From Mallotus nudiflorus (lineage: Eukaryota > Streptophyta > Magnoliopsida > Malpighiales > Euphorbiaceae), in contig CANTUR010000193.1 in the NCBI GenBank assembly GCA_947683625.1, forward strand, positions 2,232,001 to 2,296,000: DNA of 64,000 nucleotides, in the 5' to 3' direction. How positions within the stretch are numbered: position 1 is the first letter of the stretch; each line of letters starts with the position of its first letter. A model generated the notes under the pieces. The model searched no databases and was not told the DNA's origin. It worked only from the letters and a program-made list of their open reading frames with translations. The position numbers were made by a program, and so were the translations under genes. Of this stretch, positions 56,762-64,000 are shown piece by piece.

Positions 56762-57787
56762 TTAACTGCCTTTGACCTTCAATAGAAGGCTAGCATGTTC
56801 CTCTAAAAGTATCCTATGCATACATACATTAGTACCAATACCCTTCAAATCATTTATAGAATACCCAATGGCATTTTTATGATTAAGCAATTCATCATAT
56901 AAGGCATCAATATTATCACTAATCAAAGATGAATTAACAATAAAAGGAAATTTAAGGTTAGAGTCAAGAAATGCACATCTTATATTTGACGGTAGGGGCT
57001 TGAGCTCCATCTTGACTTCTTCACTTGATGTAGTATCCTTTGGATCATCCTCTCTACTTAAAAGTTCAAATCTTGATGTCCTATGGGAAATTTGATATAG
57101 AGTTACCTCCAAAATTTGTTCATTAGCTTCTTGCATTCTGAATGGCTCCATAGAATCATTCCTTACACACTCATGAATTACTTCTTCAATGCATTCATCA
57201 ATAACATCAATAGAATCAATTCTACTTGCCACTTCTACAAGTGTTGACTTAATGATTTTCAGTACATCAAATTCCATACATTCATTATCCACCTTTAATG
57301 TGATCTTTCCCTTCTTCATATCAATAATTACTCATGCTGACAAAAAAAATGGTCTTCTAAAAAAAATTAGAATCTCAAGATCTTCCTCCATTTCCAACAC
57401 AACAAAGTCAACTGGTATTATAAACCTCCCCACTTTTGTTGGCATATTTTTTAGAATGCTAAGTGGATATGTGACATATTTGTCTGCCATGGAAAGACAT
57501 ATATTGGTAGGCTTAAGCTCATCCAAATTGAGCCTTTTGTAAATAGAGTAAGGCATAAGGCTAACACTAGCACCAATATTACATAAAGATTTATCAAAAT
57601 GCGTACCTCCAATTGTATAAGGAAATATAAATGAACCTAGATCCTTAAGCTTTGGTGGAGACTTGGAGTACATAGCCTTGGATTCTTCGACAAAAGATAC
57701 TAAGCCATAATCTTTAAGCTTGCTCTTATGGCTAATAATATCCTTCAAAAATTTACCCCAAGATGGCATGTCTCTAATAGCATCCAC
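56762..57787 (-). pseudogene. Athila-B aspartic protease and RT leader
   Basis: WGKFLKDIISHKSKLKDYG and SPPKLKDLGSFIFPYTIGG lead to SLCNIGASVSLMPYSIYKR. The catalytic Asp (CDIGAS in relatives) is Asn. VPKV-type text continues as TKVGRFIIPVDFVVLEMEED and a stop near 57334. The leader KKGKITLKVDNECMEFDV and NAIGYSINDLKGIGTNVCMH lies before the RT. Confidence 0.88.
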
Positions 57788-59446
57788 AAATGGTACGATG
57801 ACAGTGATTTCCTTGAGATTAGTGAGGAATTTTCCAAACTACTTATTTAAGTTACGCCTTATGAACATTTGAGGAAAAGGAAGGGTTTTAACATCTACCC
57901 TTAGTTCATTATTCTTTGATGGTATGGCATCTTCCTTATTATCTTTCTTCACACACTCATCATTATCTTTACTTCTAACATCCACTTCCTCAATCTCTAC
58001 CCCATCATCATCAACCACTCTCTTTTTCTTATTGAGATCCTTTTCAACCTCCTTACCACTGCACAAGGTAATTGCTTAACAAGACTCTTTTTGTACATAC
58101 TTCGGTTGGCTAGGAAGCTTTCCCAAAGGTTTAGTATTTGATGAAGAGGCTTGTTGGGCAATTTGGGTTTCAAGGATGTGTTTATGAGTAGCATGCTGCT
58201 CAAGCTTAGAGTTTAGCTGCTTAAATTTCTCCTCATTTTGTTTGTTTATGGACATTTGTTGGTTGATAAATTACTCCATGAGATTTTCAAGAGTAGGTTT
58301 AGGATGGGTAGGATTAAAGGTTTATTGTTTCATGGAAAATCCTGGTGGGTTTTAAGGTTTGGTGTTTGGGTTATATTGAGGGTTTAATTGAGAGGATGGG
58401 TTTGACCAGGAGAAACCGGGATGGTTCCTCCACTGAGGGTTATAGGTGTTGGAATTCAGCCCCATTCATTGGTTAAAACCACCTTGCACATAGTTCACAT
58501 CCTTATTTGTACTTAAAGTACATTGAGAATATGAATAAGGTCCTCCACAAGACTCATAAACAACATTAGTACTTTCTAAAGAATTAATTTGATTTCTACT
58601 TACCAGATTTATGAGAGCATTCACCTTTGCATTCAGCATTTTAATTGTGTTAAGCTCCAAAAATCCCCTTACTTTTGCCATAGTTGTTTCATGACCCATG
58701 TATCCTTGAGATGCAAGTTCTTCAAGCAAAGCAACAGCTTCTCTAGCCATTTTATCCATCCATTTCCACCGGCTACTGCATTCATAATGTTTCTATTTTC
58801 ATCTATCAACCCATTATAGAAAATTTAAGAAATAATCCATTCTAGCAAGCCATGATGTGGACATTGCCTTTGGAGTTCCTTAAATCTCCCCTATACTGAA
58901 TAGATTGTCTCACTTCCATTTTTCTTGAAAGTAGTGATCTCATTGCGAAACTTAGCCATCTTATGTCATGGAAAATATTTGTGCAAAAATGCTTGCTTCA
59001 ATTGGTCCCACATTGTCATTTGGAAAACTAGCAAGCCAAAGTTGTGTTGTATCCCTAACCAAAAATGGAAAGAGTCTGAGCCTGATTGTGTCATCTGTTA
59101 CATCATTAATCTTGAAAGTTGCACACACATCAAGGAAAGTTAATATGTGGGCATAGGGATCTTCTCCCTGTAAACCTCCAAACTGATTGTTCTACACCAT
59201 TTGGATGATACTTGGCTTGATCTCAAAATTGTTATTAGTAATAGCTGGAGCCACAATCCCTCCAAGATTACCTGAGATGTCGAGCATTGCAAGATTGCCT
59301 AACGTTCTCCTTTCCGATTGAGCCATATTATTCAAATTCGATTGATTATCTCTTCTTTGCCTTTGTTCCCTACGTAAAACACGTAAAATTAAATCAATTT
59401 TAGGATCAAAGTTTAAATTATTATCACTAGTACTTCTAGTAAGCAT
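57788..59446 (-). pseudogene. Athila-B gag
   Basis: It starts MLTRSTSDNNLNFDPKIDLI at 59446 and is open to a stop near 59192 (NNNFEIKPSIIQMV, matching Athila-A gag). It continues with stops and frameshifts: FLDVCATFKINDVTDDTIRL, then 58759-58466 open (REAVALLEELASQGYMGHE). WSNPSSQLNPQYNPN and the basic/acidic linker 58066-57839 follow. No convincing zinc knuckle is left. Confidence 0.82.
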
Positions 59447-59618
59447 AAAAAATATAAATTCACAATTGAACAAATTAAACTTAACAAATAACAAAAAATA
59501 AAATAAAATACATAAAAAAATGAAAAATATAAAAACAAAATAAGAAATAAAACAAAAACAAAAACAAGGCCTAAAATAACTTTTCTCTATCCTAAGTTAA
59601 TAAAAATTATATCCAAGT

Positions 59619-59636
59619 TCCTCGACAACGGCGCCA
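59619..59636 (-). promoter_or_regulatory. Athila-B primer binding site, tRNA-Asp type
   Basis: TGGCGCCGTTGTCGAGGA on the minus strand, five bases inside the LTR end. Confidence 0.88.
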
Positions 59637-59641
59637 AATTC

Positions 59642-61196
59642 TGAAGCGGGTGGAATTGTATACCTTAGTCTCTAGGACTTAGTATAGAGCAAATAGGGTG
59701 TCGAACACTCGAGAATTAGGGTAAATCTTATATTAACTGGATAGATACTTAGATGGATAGGTAAAATAAAACCTGAATAATAGTAATAATGACTAAAACA
59801 AATAAAGAAATATAAACACTAACTAATTACTAAAATAATAAGACAAATAATATATATATATATTTATGGGAGAATCACAATTCAGAATCAAAAAAGAACT
59901 TTAAACATAGTTATCATAAAATATATTGATTGGAAATTAGTCTATAGACTTTAAAAGCAACTCTTGTTATCGATTAAAGGTATTTCCTCTTAAAGTCTAC
60001 AAGCACTCTCATTGTATTGCAGAGATAAGAGAAAACCATAAAGCATATTATACTAATTATGTCTCCTTTAAGATGAATTCCCTTTATGATTCCTAGAAAA
60101 ATTACAATCTTAAGTAATCTCAATCACTTTCCACCAAATTACCCCAACTCTCGTTAGTGATAATTTGATTGATAGGTTACATATGGTGATCAAGCATACA
60201 CAATAAAAATAAGCACTAATTGAAATTAAACCATGAAAGATATAAGATTAAAATATAGTTCTTATTTAATTCATCATTATAATTCCCATACAAAAGACTT
60301 AGCCTAGATACATGATTAAGAAGCAACAAAAGAAGACCAAATTCAACATAGAAAGAAAGATACAAAGATAAAGAATTGAATAAGTAAAACTCCCTTCTAT
60401 GTCTTTTAAATGATCCTTGATACTTAGGATGATCTTCTCTTGCACTTGGCTTTGTCTCCTTCAGGTGTTTTTACAATGACTCTTAAAACTAAAAGATAGT
60501 AGTATATTTATAAAACACTCTATTGATTCATATGTCTCTCTCTAATCTTCTTCTTGTTGTCCTATTTTCATCCATCCTCTCTTTTTTTTCAGTCCATAAA
60601 TGATGCATATATAGGACTTGGAAGCTGTTGGAAGTGACTAGAATAGGATTGAACTTGGAAAGGCACCACTTGACATCAAAGGTTACCCCCTTTGCAAAAT
60701 CTATAAATTCAAGGGCATTTTTTTTCCATCTAGATTACTTTATCTCCATAAAGTTCCTTCATTAAAGTTGTATAACATTCTATTTTCTTTCTATAGTAAC
60801 TTAAATCACCTAATTTGGATAACTGTAAACAGAGTTATGGCTAAAATACGAAAACTGCTCAAATTGGGAAAAGTTGCAACCCTTTGGCAAGAAATGAGTG
60901 TGATGACTTGCCACAAAGACTCTTGATGACGACTCATACATAAGGTGACAACTTTTCACCCTTCCTTATGATCCAAGCTTAACTCCTTTTACATCCTAAC
61001 TTGTTCCAATCAATTCCAAGTGTCTTCTAAAGCATATTTAAGCCTTACATCGTGCATAAAACTTACATAATGAGTCCTAATGATGAAATAAGTAAAAAAA
61101 ATTAATTCAATAACTAAAAAAACACATAAATCATGATGAAATGATGAAAATAGACCTTAACTAGCCTAAATAACTATGTATAATTGCATTATATCA
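59642..61196 (-). repeat. Athila-B 5' LTR (1555 bp)
   Basis: On the minus strand it starts TGATATAATGCAATTATAC and ends CACCCGCTTCA. It carries the TGACTC motifs at 60899-60962 and a TATA box (CTATATATGC near 60606-60615). Confidence 0.9.
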
Positions 61197-61201
61197 ATTT
61201 C

Positions 61202-62293
61202 CCTCCTCATGGTCCATGTACTCTTCGTGATCACATTATGCATTCTTGACAACTCCTTGACTAGTTAAACCTTCTACAATTTCACTAGCTTGCTCAAAAA
61301 TTTATGAACACTCCTTTTTAGCCTTAATATCTCTTTCAAAAATTTTTAATTTCTCATCAATTTCTTTGTTAAGATGCACACACTTTCCATGATCTTCAAC
61401 TTCTTGCAATATTTCATCAATGCTTTTAGCATTATTTTGCTCCAACACCTCGATAATTTCTTCATTAACTATTTTCTCTTCAAAATCATTGTTCACACTT
61501 TCTTCATTAACCAAGACATGAATGTTGTCATCCACCTTAATAACTTGATCATCTACTTTAATGCATAATTGATCTTCATATTTCTCACCATGCTCACTCA
61601 ACCCCTTTTCATCACTTAACTCACTCAACTCAGTTTTAACACCCAACTCCCTCTTTTCTTTTATTTCATCATGTCTCTCAACCACTTGAATGACTTCAAC
61701 ATTCCTTGAACTCTTTTTTTTCCCTTGAAAGTGATTTTGCAAATCCTTATAATAATGATTTGGCAAAAACCTCTTTCGCATGATAGTCTTCATCTCTTTC
61801 CATGTAGAGATAGGTTTTTCTCTATAATGCCTCCTTGAGACCACTAGTCGATTCCATAAGCTAGTGCATAGCCCATGAATGCGTTGGTTGTAAGCTTGAC
61901 TTTCTTTTCCTTATAGTAGTTTTGGCAATTAAACACAAAATCTACCTTCTTTTCCCATGCTAGATATGCTTCGAGATTGCTTATTTCATGGAAATTAGGT
62001 ATCTTCATCTTTACGCTCCTAAGGTTATTATCTTGCCTATTAAACCCTTGAATGCTATCATTAACAAACTCATCATCATCCTTATGCAATCTCCCTCTAC
62101 AAACTTTTTTAAGTGTGATTTGAGTCTTATTGTTGGTGTTATTGGCGATGGTTGTAACTTGCCTTTGCTCTAACCTCCCTATTTGCTCTTAAACCTTTTG
62201 ATGGTTGTTTAACAATTGACTCATTTGTTCTTGCATTGCCTTCATAAAGAGTTTCAATTCGGGATCTATCTCAGCCTCCTTTAGATTTTCCAT
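61202..62293 (-). pseudogene. Chromovirus-like gag of the gag-only element
   Basis: It starts MENLKEAEIDPELKLFMKAM at 62293. The gag core reads NLEAYLAWEKKVDFVFNCQN, EKKVKLTTNAFM, RLVVSRRHYREKPISTWKEM and MRKRFLPNHYYKDLQNHFQG, close to plant chromovirus Gag (DPEAYLEWEKKVE...RRFVPxHYYRDL). There is a stop near 62190 and a one-base frameshift at the LVVSRRH junction (about 61846). The C-terminal half is Glu/Lys-rich (SIDEILQEVEDHGKCVHLNK, KIFERDIKAKKECS). The region lacks any zinc knuckle, protease or RT. Confidence 0.8.
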
Positions 62294-63081
62294 GTTATAA
62301 ACAAAGAAACAAAAGAAAACAAAAACTCATAAGTAACACTCCCTTATATGTTTACACTCAAAGAATGTCACTCAAAGCTCGTGTTTTACTCAATTAGGCT
62401 TTTACCCTCTTATGAGCTCACCACTTGCCTTTCACCTCTTAAATTCCTTTCTTATAGTTCTTATGGAACTTAAGTTACTAATTATCAAATTAAGCTCAAT
62501 ACAAAACAAACAAAGAAAAATTTAACTCAAATTTAACTATAAGAGCCGAAGAAAATATCCAAACAAAATGAAAATAAAAAATTTGGAATAAGTGCTTAAA
62601 CTACCCCAAACATAACTTAAGAAGAAGAGTAGAATATTCAGAATTGAAGTAAAGCAAAGGTATTGAATTTACAATCAAAACAACAAATTGGAATGGTTTT
62701 AGGCCAAATTGAATTCAAATTTGATCAATTCAACTTTTTTTCACAATTCAAAGTTTTTTTATATAACATAAGCAAAATGACCAAATTAAGAACAAACTCA
62801 AATTGATATCTATTTGAGACATACAAGACTCTTAAGATGCAAAACAACAAAAATTTAAAAAAAAATTGATTTTTTTTGTTTAAAGACTAAAATAGGTTGA
62901 AATATGAAGAAAAGAATGAAGTTGACTCAAGATAATGAAGAAAAATGAATTTGATCATAATTATCACAAAGAAAACAAATTGATATCAAACAAGACAAAA
63001 AAATGAATGAAAAAAATGGTTTTTTTTTTTGGATTAAATTCAAACGACAAAGAAAAGTAAAGATACATACTTGATTAATGA
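62294..63081 (-). other. Leader of the gag-only element
   Basis: Untranslated stretch between PBS and gag, A/T-run-rich; no gene seen. Confidence 0.6.
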
Positions 63082-63099
63082 GCCAAAGCTTTAATACCA
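63082..63099 (-). promoter_or_regulatory. Primer binding site of the gag-only element
   Basis: TGGTATTAAAGCTTTGGC on the minus strand, two bases from the LTR. It resembles the initiator tRNA-Met site TGGTATCAGAGC with two mismatches in the first twelve. Confidence 0.75.
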
Positions 63100-63241
63100 A
63101 ATGATACAAGTGTGGTTAACTTATACCAAACCATATTCAATCTTGATAATCTTTCCAAGGATTGTTCATATATCAAGCAAAGGAAAACTCTAATTCCCAA
63201 TAAGACCCTTAAATAACTTGTACTTAAGAACCTTAATTATA

Positions 63242-63415
63242 AAGAATTAAAGGTTGTTCAATATAAACCTAAGATTAACAAAGTTAATTTTAAGTCTAAA
63301 TTAAACTAAGTTTGAATGTACCAAGCCTTAAGAATTAAAGGTTGTTCAATATAATCCTAAGATTAACAAAGTTAATTTTAAGTCTAAACTAAACTAAGTT
63401 TAAATGTACCAAGCC
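63242..63415. repeat. Tandem duplication, unit 88 bp, in the LTR
   Basis: AAGAATTAAAGGTTGTTCAA starts at 63242 and 63330. The other LTR has a single copy near 32608. Confidence 0.9.
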
Positions 63416-63785
63416 TTCACTTGATAAATTCACTAAAGTTATTTTAATAACAAAAGAAAAGGACTTTAACCTCTCAAGAATTCAAAATTAATTGATAAAA
63501 CTCATTCAATTTGTTCTATAATGCTATGGCCTTTATATAAGCTTGTAAACATCCTAATCCTTGAAGGAATAGGTTTTCTTACTTATTCCTAAAGATATCT
63601 ATAAAGGAAAATCCTTTATTAAATAGGATCCCTTCAAAAATATAACAACAAAGATTTGAAAAGTTAAATTGACAACTCATGACAACTAAGCATTGAAAAG
63701 TCAAATTGACAACTCACGACAACTAAACAAATAACTAACGATAACTAAGCTTTAAAGCATGCCATGTCACATGTCAAGTAGGATG

Positions 63786-63846
63786 TTGACCATTGACTTT
63801 GACTTGTTGACTTTGAATTTGACTTTGACTTCTTGACTTTGACTTG
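63786..63846 (+). promoter_or_regulatory. TTGAC cluster in the second LTR of the gag-only element
   Basis: Eight TTGAC cores in 60 bp; counterpart of 33066-33126, one site changed to TTGAA. Confidence 0.7.
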
Positions 63847-64000
63847 GAATATCTTTGAATCTTCTCACATCTTCTAGAATCTTCCTTATTGACTCTAAAA
63901 TAGAAAATAACCTAAAAATTTGTCCAAGCATTATACTTGACTATATTGATGTGTAGACTTCACAAATCAACCCTTTTGAGGATCATATCATTCCCTCCCT

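Larger units (their letters stand above)
33804..61196 (-). mobile_element. Second Athila-type element (Athila-B) nested in the gag-only element and split by a Tat element
   Basis: The order on the minus strand is 5' LTR 59642-61196, PBS, gag, protease, RT/RNase H, integrase, motif array, [Tat insertion 53376-39354], ORF3 and 3' LTR 33804-35358. The flanks ATTTT (33799-33803) and ATTTC (61197-61201) are a 5-bp target duplication with one mismatch. Its sequence is clearly different from Athila-A although the same lineage (FMDD RT, tRNA-Asp PBS, ORF3). Confidence 0.9.
32469..63990 (-). mobile_element. Gag-only LTR element (TR-GAG type), outermost element of the nest
   Basis: The LTRs at 32469-33271 and 63102-63990 begin TGATAC and end GTATCA/ATATCA, forming inverted termini. 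Its internal sequence is 61197-63101 plus 33272-33803, about 2.4 kb once the inserted Athila-B is removed. The internal part has a PBS like initiator tRNA-Met, a chromovirus-like gag, a reading frame continuing in phase across the insertion point, and a PPT. No protease, RT or integrase is present. Gag without pol between LTRs fits the described TR-GAG class of non-autonomous elements. Confidence 0.82.
63102..63990 (-). repeat. 5' LTR of the gag-only element (889 bp)
   Basis: Matches 32469-33271 but is longer because of an internal tandem duplication of 88 bp (63242-63329 and 63330 to about 63415). The ten bases after it (63991-64000, TTCCCTCCCT) match the PPT side of the other LTR at 9 of 10 positions. 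Confidence 0.9.

Noticed and set aside
1..64000. tRNA, rRNA or microRNA genes
   Set aside because: No cloverleaf with A and B boxes and no rRNA segment was recognised; PBS sequences match only tRNA 3' ends and are part of retrotransposons.

Overview
This is a plant nuclear window, almost certainly from a eudicot. It is very AT-rich, has GT-AG introns, many (TA)n tracts, and is dominated by decayed LTR retrotransposons of plant-specific Ty3/gypsy lineages (Athila, Tat/Ogre, chromovirus-like). No bacterial operon, rRNA, tRNA or CRISPR is present. The species cannot be named from the sequence.

Region 1 (1-7.5 kb) is genic. The first eight exons of a leucine-rich-repeat receptor kinase (LRR subfamily VIII-2 type) run leftward off the window. 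Its first intron holds a 1.08-kb hAT-like element with a perfect 8-bp target duplication. A small poly(A) retroposon with a perfect 13-bp duplication sits 28 bp upstream of the ATG. Further upstream, on the same strand, lie relics of a second copy of such a receptor: a broken kinase fragment (3.6-3.9 kb) and the tail of a malectin domain (7.4 kb).

Region 2 (4.8-13.9 kb) is non-coding. It holds a 1.05-kb inverted-repeat element, a threefold tandem repeat, and a fold-back element with arms of about 500 bp. The right arm of the fold-back is split by a 3.16-kb solo LTR with target duplication AATTA.

Region 3 (13.9-28.6 kb) is a plus-strand Athila-type retrotransposon (here Athila-A), in the order LTR, gag, protease, RT/RNase H, integrase, ORF3, LTR. 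It is followed without a gap by a second PBS, gag and protease, so it is a tandem array sharing an LTR and truncated on the right. Its 5' LTR carries a 768-bp solo LTR.

Region 4 (28.6-32.3 kb) has a duplicated block of about 0.7 kb. One copy is split by a 1.45-kb Mutator-like element that contains a WD40-repeat-like fragment.

Region 5 (32.5-64 kb) is a three-level nest, all on the minus strand. A gag-only, pol-less element (LTRs 32469-33271 and 63102-63990) was split by a second Athila-type element (Athila-B, 33804-61196). Athila-B was in turn split by a Tat/Ogre-type element (39354-53376) with a G-patch, a second archaeal-type RNase H, an antisense ORF with an intron, and satellite-like 3' repeats.

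The most unusual pattern is shared by all four LTR families. Each carries its own tandem array of a short, mostly palindromic motif in U3, roughly 190-450 bp upstream of a TATA box. In both Athila families the same family-specific motif recurs inside the element between pol and ORF3. All pol genes are dead through stops, frameshifts and repeated loss of catalytic aspartates.
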